Below, one piece after another: positions 25,001 to 36,600 of a stretch of DNA of 64,000 nucleotides; positions within the stretch are counted from its first letter, which is position 1; each line of letters starts with the position of its first letter. Origin of the DNA: Diplosphaera chodatii (taxonomy: Eukaryota; Chlorophyta; Trebouxiophyceae; Prasiolales; Stichococcaceae); NCBI GenBank assembly GCA_032358165.1, contig JAALGY010000023.1, forward strand, positions 992,001-1,056,000. The letters run 5' to 3'. Under the pieces are notes generated by a model. The model saw only the letters and a list, made by a program, of their open reading frames with translations. It ran no database searches and was not told the DNA's origin. The translations under genes were made by a program, and so were the position numbers.

Positions 25001-25904
25001 GTCACTGCATACCGATACGACATAGATCATCACAGTCCCTGATGTGCTATGCAGATGTCCGAGGTGACGCAGCAGTATGTCCCGGACTACGCCATCGAGC
25101 CGCTGCCTGACCGCGCTGTGCGGCGAGAGATGTCCGAGCCGGCGCCGCTTGGCTGGCTGCCAGACGCCCGCATCGACGACTGGATTGAGATCTATGACCC
25201 TCGCCGCCCGAACTGGGCGGTGGGGCGTGGCCGTTTTGCCGGCTTCACCGTGCTGGGCACCAGGCTGGTGACGCCGCTGGTGGTGATCATCGACCGAATC
25301 GTGTGGTACGGGGGGCGCGCCGTGCTGCACCGCATCCCAGGCCTGCGCGGCATGCGTCTGGCGGGGCCGCTGTGGTTCCTGGTCAGCGCGCACATCCTGT
25401 TCCCAGTGCCAGTGCCCGGCAGGTGGGCTCGGTAGTGTTCTGCCTGGTGGTCGAGTTCGTACAAGCCTGCTTCACTGCCTGGCTGACACCTTGCGGCTGG
25501 CATTCCTGCAAGGGCAGGGGCATGCACGCAGACAGTGACGCCCTTCAGTTTTGATTGGCTCGGTTTGCCATGCCAGTACCAATGACACGGTTGACCATGC
25601 ATCGCCAGCAGCGCTGGCAGCAGCAGCAGTTCGAGTTGCTTCGAACGATAGCCTTGATACCAGCCCTCCTTGATCTTCAACAGCAGCTTGGTCAACATGA
25701 CACATGACCTGCCTTTGTGTTTTCCATTGCAGTGCGGCGGCAGCTGCAGCTGATGCGCTGCGCAATGGCCTCGAAGTGTGCATTCAGCGGTGCGATGATC
25801 AACTACATGTCACTTCATGTGCACCTTGGTGTGGTATTGACGCAGAGAGCTGCAACTATGTAGCAGCTGCTATCGTCTTGTCATACATGTGCTGCCACGG
25901 CTAG
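19077..25904 (+). CDS. Large multi-exon gene of unknown function
   Basis: I do not recognise the family. The start ATG (19077) opens an acidic, Ala/Gln-rich N-terminus (MAEQRDAAEESMSEQQDAA..), with exon 1 ending at 19396. Later exons show clear coding character and matching phases, for example TRFILWLATEDGSFDSFC (~19745), VRELRDFVLQHAPELTPILE (~20380), GTIVCIIDGADADAWRC (~21600), DEWRFWLGMGRDGRTIRF (~22125), EFETYTDFPRYFALTMDIAG (~22490), ITNVEWRTLMQETMRVK (~23245), PWLCELGREDGHQEPGDEE (~23850) and LIERPELQLAASWRL (~24290). An exon near 25052-25424 carries DPRRPNWAVGRGRFAGF and two hydrophobic stretches (VLGTRLVTPLVVIIDRIVW; GPLWFLVSAHILFPV), so the C-terminus may be membrane-bound. The last frame ends at 25904. 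The stop is provisional; the gene could splice on into the next hypothetical. Roughly 900-1000 residues, apparently globular, with no catalytic motif I can name. Joins near 20570-21600 are uncertain. Confidence 0.6.
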
Positions 25905-26096
25905 CGCGTGACCTGCACCCTCCACGTCCAGTGTCCAACTGGTGTATGCAGGTCGCAAACTGCCACTGACCATGCTGCCGCTGCGGGTGCCATGGTCATC
26001 AGGTGACACAATTTTGCAATAGCATGGGTTTTTTGCGACGCTGCACCCTGCTGTCGTTGTCTCGGCTTGAAGAGCCTGCCTCTGCCCACAACACAG

Positions 26097-27362
26097 TGAT
26101 GGCGATGATGACGATGCTGCCCTGCGGCCTGGCGGCGACGTCAGCGGAGCTGGGGCAGCAGCCCACACCGCAGGCAACCGTGCACCTGGCCCTGGCATCA
26201 CCGGCGGAGACGCAGGAGCGGCTGCGATGGATGTCGACCCAGCAATGGTGGCTGCGGCTGAGCAGTACTCGGTGCACCTCTTTGGCGACGGAGCAGGGTG
26301 CCGGCCCGGGTGCGCTTGCGCACTGTAATGTCATGTAGCTGTCATGGTGACATTTGTTGCCAGCATTGGCACATCGCAGGGTGCACATGCCGCCGCCCAA
26401 TATTCATGCGCAGCAGGTAGTCCTGTCCAGATCGCATCATGTGCAAGCAGCATGATGGGGACATGTGCACGTCTTCTGCTCGCAGGAGTGCCCACAGTCT
26501 GATGAGCGACCTGGGGCAGGATGCAGAGGTCGAGGAGCCGCGCTCGGTAGCAGACCTATTCAGGTGTGGGGGAGGTAGCATTGTAACGTCTCTGAGTGGC
26601 AGTAGTGCTGATGACATTGATCAGCACCGGCGCCTGTCACCATATGATGCACTTCTGCACCTTCTGCAGGCGGTACAGGGTCTGATGCTGCTCCGTCGCC
26701 CTTCAAAATACTTTGACAGGCAGATCTGTTGCTCGCAGGGCCGCTGACGATGTGATGAGGCAGTATGCTGATGATCCGATGGACATGGACCTCACAGCAG
26801 GAGCTGGTGTGTGCCACCAGCTTCTACCATCCCTGTTGCTCTTGCCTATGCTTTGTGCATGTCCCTGTAGGAAGCTCGCCATACACGTAGCGACCTCATT
26901 CCAATCCATGACAAAGGCTGTTCCTGCACCGCAGGCGCAGCACGGGGCCCACTCTCACAGGAGATGGACATGCCACTGCCCTCAACTGCTGCAGGTGCAT
27001 GGCTGGCCAGGGACCTGAGAATTGATGCATCGGCTGAGCACTGTTACTTGCTGTGTTAGTTGTTGAAGCGCTGGCAAACTGCAGTATGGATGCAACCGTT
27101 TGCTGACACTGTTCCACTCTGGCGACCTGCAGCAGCCTCTGCCGTGCCTGTGGGGATTCCGGCACCGCTGCGCATGTCGCTGCCCAGCAGGAGGCAGGCC
27201 CCTGCGCCGTCTGATGCCTCTGTAATGGGGATGTGCTATGGCTCGCCGCCGCCCTCCAGCAGGCGGAACCCCATGTCGTCCGAGAGCTCTGCAGAGGTGG
27301 GGGTGTGGCGGCCGCCGCCGCCACCCGGCAGCAGGCGCAACCCCATGTCGTCCGACAGCTGA
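26097..27362 (+). CDS. Hypothetical low-complexity protein, or 3' exons of the preceding gene
   Basis: Coding-like plus-strand exons without a recognised domain. One after an acceptor at 26095-26096 has an acidic start and Gly/Ala-rich run ending AAAEQYSVHLFGDG. Others read SAHSLMSDLGQDAEVEEPRS (~26487), ADDVMRQYADDPMDMDL (~26745) and EARHTRSDLIPIHDKG (~26872). The last is a Pro/Ser/Arg-rich exon with a repeated element (RRNPMSSES, then PPPPPGSRRNPMSSDS-stop at 27362). Composition suggests an intrinsically disordered, possibly phosphorylated tail. No convincing start codon is visible, so this may be the C-terminal part of the gene starting at 19077. Confidence 0.4.
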
Positions 27363-28566
27363 GGCCTGCGCTGCACGAGGTGAAGTCCATTTCATGACTC
27401 GAATGAGCAGGGTCAAAAACACTGCTGTGGCACACCTGCTCACTGGCAAGTTGCCCAACCACATGTGTCGGCATCCCACACAAGGCCTTGCTGAACAGGA
27501 TTACCTCCGTCCAGTCCCTGTGTTCTGATACTGCATAGGTGCACCATCGGGTACCTGGGTCGGCAACAAGGGGATGCCCGGACTAGGAAGCGCAAGACTG
27601 CGCCTACCGGGGAGGAGCTCAAGTGCCAGCATAGCAGCAAATGTCCAGCTCAGCTTCACTGTCGTGGTGGCCGGCACTTTGATGGTATAGGGTCTGTCAC
27701 ACGTGCCTTCTGCCGCTTCTGCAGCAATCCTGCCCAGATCTAGTAGAATCTTTCATGGGCCCGCCTCAGCATGAGCACACATGCACACTCCACGGCCTGG
27801 TCAGCCTGGGGCAGAGAACTGCTGACATCGCACGTATTACCCTCATCACGTCCAGATGCATTCGACTGGTCGCAACCGGTACTCGACGGGGATATATGAC
27901 GATGTGGCATCATGCATAATGAGGCGCCGGCAGTAGCCAGCTTGCACGTGGTAGTGAGCTCGTACTTTTGCAATCTTGGCCCACCGTCCGGAACACTCCC
28001 TCAGCATATCACGCAAGGATATCATACCGACGATATGTAACTCGAGCACATCCCAGACTCACTCGAGGGGACCATGCACAGCGCGCTTCTGTCACTCCTC
28101 AAGCTCCAAGCCGTGAATGACAACCCAACATTGGTGAGAAGGCGAGAAAAGATGTTACATCCAGTGATATATGCGCTCTGATGTTGCTGTCATATCCACT
28201 GTTGCATGTCGAGCACATGCCTGTTTGTGCTGTCCAAGATTGATCTTGTGGCCTGCCCAATGCAGCAACAGGACCGCAGAAGGCCACACGCCGCCACATT
28301 GAAGGTCAGCTGCATTTAACGCTCTCGTGTCAAAGGCTGCATCCGTTTGCAAGGCCCGCGCGTGATCAAGCACCAGCTTCGGTCACAGCATGCCCTGCCA
28401 TTGAGCAGGACAGTCTTGTGACATGCACACATCTGCGCTCGGAACGCTCAGCGTAGGTCCGTGCCGCAACCGTTGATAGACCAACTGCTGATTAAAGGCA
28501 TTGGTGGCCGCTGAATGAGTGTTCTGTCAGGGACAGCCTGAAGCAATCCCCTTCTATGCTGATGTC
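27363..28566. other. Intergenic region upstream of VPS38/ATG14-like copy 2
   Basis: No gene was recognised. The right half (about 28130-28566) shares patches of similarity with 14180-14652, so the duplication that made the two VPS38/ATG14-like copies includes 5' flanking DNA. Confidence 0.45.
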
Positions 28567-31500
28567 ATGGGCAGCCAGGCAGCCAACTGCCATGGCTGCC
28601 TGGTGTGTCACAGCTTCAAGAGGCCACTGCGGTGCGCAGACTGCGTGAACCAGGCGCTGCGTGAGAAGAGGCAGTTCTCAGATGAGGCGCAGGCCAGATG
28701 CAAGGCTGCCCATGATGGTCTTGCAGCAGCGCTCCAGGTGAGTGCACGAGCATCAGAGCGCCATCATCATAACTGTGGTGACCACTGCAACGCTTTGCTG
28801 GATGTTCTCGGTGCACCAAATCGCGGTGCGTACACAAGCAAGTTGATCAATCGCTGCACAGGAGCGGGATGCTGCACAGAAGCAGCAGCAGCAGATCGCA
28901 CAGGCAAATCTAGAAAAGGAGCATGCTGCCGTGCGTGCTGCCGCAGCACGGGAGCGCCTGCAGACGAGTGAGGCTTTGCGTCCCTCTCCTGGAGCATGGG
29001 GGTTGCGTCTCCTTTCCAGCTGCCCGCATCTTACAGAAAACTGCCTGCTACAGCTCGACTGAACCATTACAGTTGCTTTTTTGCAGCTCGGGCTGCGATC
29101 TGCACTGCAACAGCGCATAATGGGGCGCGACGCTCCGCTGTCATGGCCGCAGAGAAGCAGGTTTGCTTGTTAGTGCTTCAGCAGCACTGTATGCTGCATG
29201 TTGATGCCGCATATCACGGGCTTGCACTGTTTTGTCCCACAACAGCTGCATGCTGTTCGAGAATGCTGCCTCACACATGCGGTGGCCAAAGAGCACGTCT
29301 TGGTCCGCAGCTGGCGGCGAGGCGGGCGGAGCTGCTGGAGGCGGTGGTGCCCGACATGCTGCGCACCAAGCACCTGCAGCTGGGCCTTGTCATGGACCAG
29401 CTCGTCGCGCAGCAGCGCGCCAAGTGCGTCACTCTGCAGGATGCTGTGTGGTGACTTCTTGTGTTGGCAACAAATCGTGCAACCGGCCGTGCACTGCTGC
29501 TGTGTACATTTCTGGTCAGCATGGAACAAGGCATGGGCCAGCACACATGAATGTCCATCATGTCCTAGCACCAACATTTCTGCGTGCAGGCTGCTGGTGC
29601 TGCAGGAAATCCTGCCGCTGACGCTGTCGCCAGTGCGGGGTGCAATGCCATCAGCGGCGCGTGCCAGTGGCTTCTGGAAGCGGCCAGCTACGATGCAGCA
29701 GAGTGGCGCTCACATCCGTCCGCAGCGCCCCATCGTCGCAGTCAAGGACCTGCGGCTTCCTGAGGGTCTATCCCGGGTCGGGTGTGATACTGGACAGGTG
29801 CGCCGTGTTCCTGGGTGTAGCTGATGCTTGCAGCAGCTCTGCTCATCCAGGGGCCTTTGCTTGTGCAGGTGGCCTTTCTTGCAATCGATGGCACTGCCAT
29901 GTAATGCTGTATGCTTACTCTGCAGCCCTTCCTTGTTCTTGACACCTTGGGTTGGGTGCTTGGCATGCAGGAGGCCCAGGAGCTGGGGTCGGCGCTGGGG
30001 TACCTGCTGCTGTACCTGGAGCTGGCTGCTGCCTACCTCGGCACGCCGCTCCTCAACCAGGTGCGGCGTGCACATTGCAGTTGCAAGTGTTGCGCATGCT
30101 GTGCTACCATATCGTCACACCACCCTCCCTTGCGGCGGGGAGGTTTGATATGTGGAAGCCCGATAGCAGGACTGCTGGTCACCAACCGGGCACCTCTGCA
30201 CTCTGTGCATCTCACCTTTATGCTGTGACTTCATGTACTGGACCTGGCAAAACTATTTGGGTTGTAGCTCAAGGGGGTCGATCCGATCGGACATCGCTGC
30301 CCAACAGCGGGGCAATGTGCGGTGGATGCATGTCGTCTGCTGGCAGCCCGTATGTATGTCTATGGGGTATTTGATTCAATCACACGGCGACATGCTGCCC
30401 TCACCTCCAGAACCTGGGGGCGGGTCACGACCTCTAGGTCATCTTGAGCACTCTCATTCCTCTGATTTGGTCACTATCTGGCCATAAGAGTGGGCTGTCC
30501 ATAGAAGATGTTACTTCTGCTGAGCATTGTGCATGTGCGTGGCCATATGTGTATGGACAGGGTCTGCCTGTACGGTGCATAGAATTGGGGCATAGACATG
30601 CCAGTCAAAGAAGAGCCTGGCAGCAGCAGACCAAGTACTTTTTCTACAGCTCGCAACGGTTACGTAATCTATTCTTTGCCGGTTTCCAGGTCAGCTTGAT
30701 GGCCAACGTGTCTAAACATGCCAACCTTGCGGCTGTGTTCTTTGCTATCAGACTGCCACACTTACAATAGGCTCTGTGGATGGCAAACGCTGCTTACTGT
30801 CTGAGACTGATCGAGGACAGTCGTCTGGCGGCACCTGCACTATGCTGTCATTTTGTTCAAGTGATGTGAGGCGGATAGTGCGGAGGAGAGGGTCACTGAT
30901 GGCCTGCATCACACTAATGAGTGCGTCCTTGCACTAGCACAGACATGGACATCTCAAGGTGTCACAGCATGTGAGGGTAAAGGATGAGGTTCACACTGGC
31001 ATATCGCACACCCTCTCGAATCATGTTCAAGGAAAGTGACCAATTGCAGTGTGCTGCAGCCACACTTCCAGGGCAGCTGGAGCAGCCTGTGGCCCCGTGC
31101 GGGCTTCTGGCAGGCAGATCCGCCGTCGGCAGCCGCAGTGCTGCGCCTCAGCTTCGCGCCGGCCGCCACGGCTCCTTCTGCCGGGGATGCGGCTGCACAG
31201 CAGCCCAATGCCGCGCCGGCGGCGCCGGGGCAGCGCATGCCGAGTCAGCCGGCCGCACACCCCATGGAGGCTGTGTCGGCGCTGGCACAGCGCTCCGCGC
31301 GCACTCTGTGGTGTGTTTTGACCTCCCTTTTGTCATCTTTTCGTCATGGTAGTGACTGAAGGTTGACGCAGCGCTCTTTCCTATGCACTCTTCCGTTGTC
31401 GTACCAGTGAGACTGCTGAAAGGGTGCTGCTCCGCCAGCTAGCCTGCATGAGCTGCTATCTGCAGGGGGCCACAGGCTGTGGTGCGCGGCGCTTGCGCCG

Positions 31501-33185
31501 TAGATGCATGGCAGCCCAGTGTGTGCCCTGCAGAGGCGTATGTTGCTGTCTTTGCGTGGGTGGGTGCTGAAGCCCCCACCTGCTGGCGCTCACCAACTCC
31601 TGCCATCATACCAGCAGTCAGTCATAGGGAGGGTGCATCAACTGCTATCGGCCTGGGCTGATCAGCGGTACTGATGCAACAGGGGCGGCGTGACGGCCGG
31701 CTACCAGGCATACACCAGCAGAGGCGCCAGCAGCGGAGGCAGCGGCTCGCCTACGGCCGGCGGCCATGCGGCCGGCGGCGCGCATGCAGCGGCAGAGGCC
31801 AAGGCCCCGACGGAGGACGAGGTGCGGGCGGCGGAGGTGGCGCTGGGCCGCGCCCTGCACGCCCTCCACAGGACAGCAGGTGGGGCTTGCATAGCTGTCG
31901 TGTCGATGTCATCATCGGGAATACACACCACAGCAGCATTGCAAGGCTGTCGTGTCAATGTCATCATCGGGAATACACACCACAGCAACATTGCAAGGCT
32001 GACTGCCATGTGTCTGTCAGAGACACAAAGGCGCAGGCATTGCAAGATTGAAGCGCAGGTGGCAGGAGGGGCTCTGCATGCTGCGTCCCATAGATGTGAT
32101 ATCCCGATGGTCATCACACCGATCCACCGCTGCATGCGGCAGGTGCGATAGTGGCGGACCAGCTGGGGCCCGGCAAGCTGCGGGGGGTGCCGCCGGAGTG
32201 GGGCGCCTTCGCCTCCCTGGCCGCGCTGGTGGCCACCGCGCTGGCACCCGTGTACCGGCAGGTGCACGTCGATAGTGTATGCATATCTGCTCTTGTGTTG
32301 CTGGTGAACAGTTGTTGATCCTCAGAACTTTCCCAGCTGTCAGGAGGTCTGGCCTTGCTCAGCACATGCATCAGGTGGCAGCAAGCGACAAGACTCAGGC
32401 GCTGCCATGCTGTGAGCATGTGCTGTGGCAGCACCGGCAGCCAGTTTCGTGTTATAACCATGCATATTGTATACAGCAGGCAGGCCGGGCGCGGGCGGCG
32501 TCGGGGCTGCTGCCGGGCGGCGCCTCGTCGCTGCTGGCGCCGGGGGCCCCCTCCCAGCACCCCCAGCACCCGGGCGGCCCAGCCGACAGCCGCATCGCGG
32601 GCGTGTCCACGCTGTTCCCGCCGCCCGAGGCGCACGGCGACGCCGCCGAGTGGGACTTTGTCGCGCGGTGCGCCTGGTGCTCTGACCCGTTGTCTGCGGT
32701 CGACAGCGCCTTGGGTGTGAGAAGTGCTGTCCCAAGGCTTGACAACCTGCATGGAACATGTGCAGCTGCTGTATTGGCATGTTGATCGGGTGCTCGATCC
32801 TGGTATGGGGCTCGCATATCATCAGCAGACTTGTACAGCGCTCCAGCACTGCTGCAGGCCGGGCGCAGCGTGGGGGGGCGCCAGCGGGTGGGGCGGGCTG
32901 CTGCTGCCGCCGCCGCCCAGCCAGCCGGAGGCGGTGGAGCACTGGACGCGCGCCCTGTTCCTGGACACCCACCACCCCGAGGAGGAGCCGCACCAGCAGG
33001 CGGCGGCGGCGGCGGCGTGGCGGGCGCTGGAGGCGCTGCAGCTGGGGGCCAGCTACCTGCGCCGGGAGCTGGCGCCCCACCTGGCCGCCGTCGCCAAGCA
33101 CCTGCCCGCAGCGCTGCCGGGCGGCCAGCCCGCTGGCAGCAGCACCGGCGGTGCCAGCGGGGGTGCACGGCCGCCGAGGCCCTGA
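28567..33185 (+). CDS. VPS38/ATG14/UVRAG-like subunit of the VPS34 PI3-kinase complex, copy 2
   Basis: About eleven exons. Exon 1 (28567-28737) carries the Cys cluster CHGCLVCHSFKRPLRCADC. Coiled-coil exons follow (ERDAAQKQQQQIAQANLEK, ~28870; AARRAELLEAVVPDMLRTKH, ~29313). Then come LLVLQEILPLTLSPVRG (~29589-29800) and EAQELGSALGYLLLYLELAA (~29970-30060). Copy-2-only exons follow: GSWSSLWPRAGFWQADP (~31070), comparable to the GS-x-S-x-IW block after LGY in plant VPS38; a Gly/Ala exon with EDEVRAAEVALGRALHAL (~31810); PPEWGAFASLAALVATAL (~32190); and a long final exon with WRALEALQLGASYLRREL, stop at 33183. These proteins direct VPS34 PI3P synthesis on endosomal or autophagic membranes. Whether this one works as VPS38 or ATG14 cannot be decided. 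Exon 3 reads RAAICTATAHNGARRSA, less regular than copy 1. A 52 bp tandem repeat sits in an intron. Confidence 0.75.
31887..31990. repeat. Tandem repeat, 2 x 52 bp
   Basis: Two near-identical 52 bp units start at 31887 and 31939 (ttgca..gctgtcgtgtc, then atgtcatcatcgggaat and acacaccacag). They differ at a few bases, and a third partial unit begins at 31991. The repeat lies in an intron of VPS38/ATG14-like copy 2. Confidence 0.9.
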
Positions 33186-33684
33186 ACCGCTCGCCTGCTG
33201 CTGTGTACTACTAGAGTACCAGCTGCAGCAGCCGACCTCGGGAGCAACGCTGCAGCAGTGCGAAACCCGCCGGCCAGGAGCGGCAGGACCCCTGCATAAG
33301 CAGAACCATGCGCACCCACCGTGGCATGTGAGCTTGTACTGTAGTGTTAGACTATTGTGTACAGCGATGCGACTCAGACCATGCAGTCAGGCATGCTGTG
33401 TGTACAGTATTTCAGCCTGCTGACGTCTCGCTTGCTGGTAGCAGGGCCTCATGCTGTGCATGGCCCAACTATGCAGTGACATCAGACGCATTGTGCCGTC
33501 AACGGAACCGGCCACAGATCTGGCAGATCCGACGAGCATCTGCCTTTGTTTACAAATGGCAATCTCGATCTGACACAGCTTTGAGCAAACCACAAAGCAG
33601 CGACTTCCATATTATATTGTGCAGCAGTCACAACACTGTGACATAAAACGACTACCTCGCTGTGCAACCTATCAACACCGCCAA
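33186..33684. other. Convergent intergenic spacer
   Basis: 3'-to-3' spacer between the VPS38/ATG14-like gene (+) and the SWI3 gene (-). No coding sequence was recognised. Confidence 0.45.
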
Positions 33685-36600
33685 TCAGAGTTGATCAGGT
33701 TGTACAGCAGATGGCAACGTCACTGGTACACTAGCAGCAGCAGCAGCAGCAGGCACTGGTGTGGCACCAACAGAGCCCATCTGCTGAGGCGGCTGCTGCC
33801 CAGGTGCAGCCGCCGCGCCGGGCTGAGCAGCAGAGCCCTGCACTGCGGCTGCCACTGCCGGCTGGTGCGGCTGCGGCGGCGGCGGCGTTGGCTGCACCAC
33901 TGGCAGCGGCGCGACTGCCAGGACCTGCCGCTCCCTGTCCAGCGCCGCCCGAGCCGCTTCCATGGCCGCACGCTCACTCTCCAGCGCCTGAGGCAGCAGC
34001 GTGCGTCTGATATCGCACAGTACGGGTGAGAGTAAATCTTGCCCACAAAGCGTGTCACCACCATGCAATCATGTTTGGCGTCAGGCTGTTGACAGTGGTT
34101 GTAAAAGCTGCACCTTTGCTAGGTCGCTCACGGAGCGCAGCTTGGCCTCTATCTTCTGCATCTGCGCTTCCACTACCTGCCGACAAGGGTCAGACGGGCC
34201 TTGCACCGTGTGCTGGGTTGTCCTTCAGCAGGACGATGATCATGGTCGCAGGTGACATGGCACCCACCAAGCCAAATCACCCTCGGGGGGTGCATGCAAA
34301 CCCTTCAGCTTACCTGCTTGAGGAGGTGCTGCACCTCCCGTTCTTCCTCATCCGCCATGAGCTTGGCCCGCACCGCAGCTGCCCCCTGCAACACATCCAA
34401 TCAGCATCGTCCTGCTTGCTGGCATGGCGGTGAAGTACATACCTTGCTATAATGAGCGTGCTCAGTATGCGCTTGTTCTGCGATGAGGGTGCCACGCAGG
34501 TGTTCACCAGTGCTGCTGCCGCTGCAACCCGCATGCGCCCGGCGCCTATGGCGCCGTTTGCCGGCGCATGCCCACCAGGGCCGCCATTTGCGACAGCAAC
34601 CCCATTGGCAGCCGCTGCAGCTGCGTGCTGCACGGCGCCGTCTCGCTGCGCCTCCTCTGCAAGTGCTGGGTCCTCTTCGGCGAGCACCTGTGGCCACCCG
34701 TGTTGCAGGTGTCACTGGTCGTGCTTGAGGTGTTGTGCACAATCTGATGGTGACTGGGGCTGCGTCATGCAGCCCACTACAATTCGGAGTTCGATGGCCT
34801 GTCACAAGCCCTCGAGTGCTGCGCGAGGCAGGTGCCAAGGCGCCTTGATCGTAGCACCCCAATACGCTCACCTCGAGGGCCCGCTGGGCTGCTGCTGCCG
34901 CGATCTTGGGGGAAACCATTGCAGTCAGGAACGCGACCTGTGCCATGACGGGGTTGCCTGCGTCGGTGAATGGCAGCGGGCCCTCCACCGCTGCTGCTGC
35001 CCCTGATATGCAGGCCGTTCATCACTGTGACTATCTACAGCAAAGGAGTACTGTGCAGAGGGGCAGGCGTGTACTGGAATATGATCGCCCTCCCATTGTT
35101 CACCAGGGTCTGCAGGTTTGACAGCAGGTGCAAGGCACTTCAACACACCAGGGTGGACGTCTGTCGCGGGCACCGTTTTGCCAGGCAGCTGCGTCGCGGG
35201 CTGCGCGACCGCCTCAATGAACGGGTCTTCTAACGGCAGCTGCAGGGCCGCATTGCATCACCGTCAGTTGCCCAATACAGCCTGGCGGTGCGGACGACAA
35301 CACACGTGGGCATGCCTTTTACACGCGGCACATTTGGCCGGCCGCCACTTCAGCTTGCACCCCTGCAGTCACCAGGGTGCATCGGGCACCTGCAGGAAGC
35401 GCAGCGCGCACTGCAGCTGGGACTTGGAGCCCACGTGCGCCGCGACAGAGGGCCACGCCTCCCCGAACGCCTCCACCCCCTCCAGCAGCAGCAGCGTCTC
35501 CTGGTCGCTCCACGCATCACGGCTGCCCGCCTGCATTGCACACCCGCACCCGGCTGTTGGACGCATGTTGACTGTTCCTGCAGGTGGCTGCCTGTCCCGC
35601 TTGTACACTCCCCGCTGCAGCAGACCCTACACTGGCCCTATGGAAATGATACACTTCCCCTTCGCTTTTGCAGTTGTGTTTGCTCCATTCAGCACAGTCA
35701 TGGCCTCTGTCGCCTGTTGGCACATAGCAGCTTACAAGCGCGAAGGCATCCAGTGACAGGGTCATCACCTCTCACAGGAACAAAAGGATGCAGCAGGCAG
35801 GCAACGCCATCCTGCGCGACGGTACCTGGGGCGGGTCCGTTGCGTCTACGCGCACAAAGTCCCGCGCGCAGGTGCCAGCTGGGAAGCGCCCCTCGGCATA
35901 CGCGGCCGGGCAGAGGTCGACGTCCGCCCGCTTCGTGCAGTGGTACCGTACCGCTGTGCAGTCTGTGCCTGTTGCCGCGCAGGTGAACCGCCGCTGCAGC
36001 AAGACAAGGCCAACTCGACATGGTATGGACTACTGGCTGCGTTTACTGGATGACCCGCACAGGATCCTATGCTGAGCATCAGTGAAGTTGCAGCACAACC
36101 CAGCTTTGCAGAGGTGCAGTGCAGCATGATGAACGTGCCACGTAGCAACTATGCGGAATTTGAGCCAGGTTGCCAGCAACGAGTTCCCTGTGCAGGTCTC
36201 GTCAGGCGCATGCTCTGCAGCCTGTGGATCATCAAGCAGCCAAGCACGGACACTGCAACCGCCTCACCTGCTTGGCGGCTGATGTGAGCGGCGCAACGCT
36301 GACGTTGCCCAGCACGTCGCGGCGGGTAAGCAGGCTGGTGTGCTGCGACCGCGCCGCCGCCGCCAGGGCTGCGCTGCCCTCGACCCGCGGGAACGCGTAC
36401 ATGGAGGCGGTGCCACCCGCAGCGGAGGCTGGCAGCGCCGTGACGACCCGCACGCTCTCCGGCGGCCCTGCATCGTTACGTTGCAAGCTGTCCATCCCAG
36501 GTGGCTTGTGGACAGCCGGCACAGAAGCCAGTGTACGAATACCAACAGACCTCCTGAAGAATTCAGGCTCGCACAGATATGCACAGCTTGACGACTGTGG

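Noticed and set aside
32452..33168. Long minus-strand open frames opposite the VPS38/ATG14-like 3' exons
   Set aside because: High GC with few stops makes antisense frames long. The plus-strand exons have family motifs and splice sites; the antisense frames do not.
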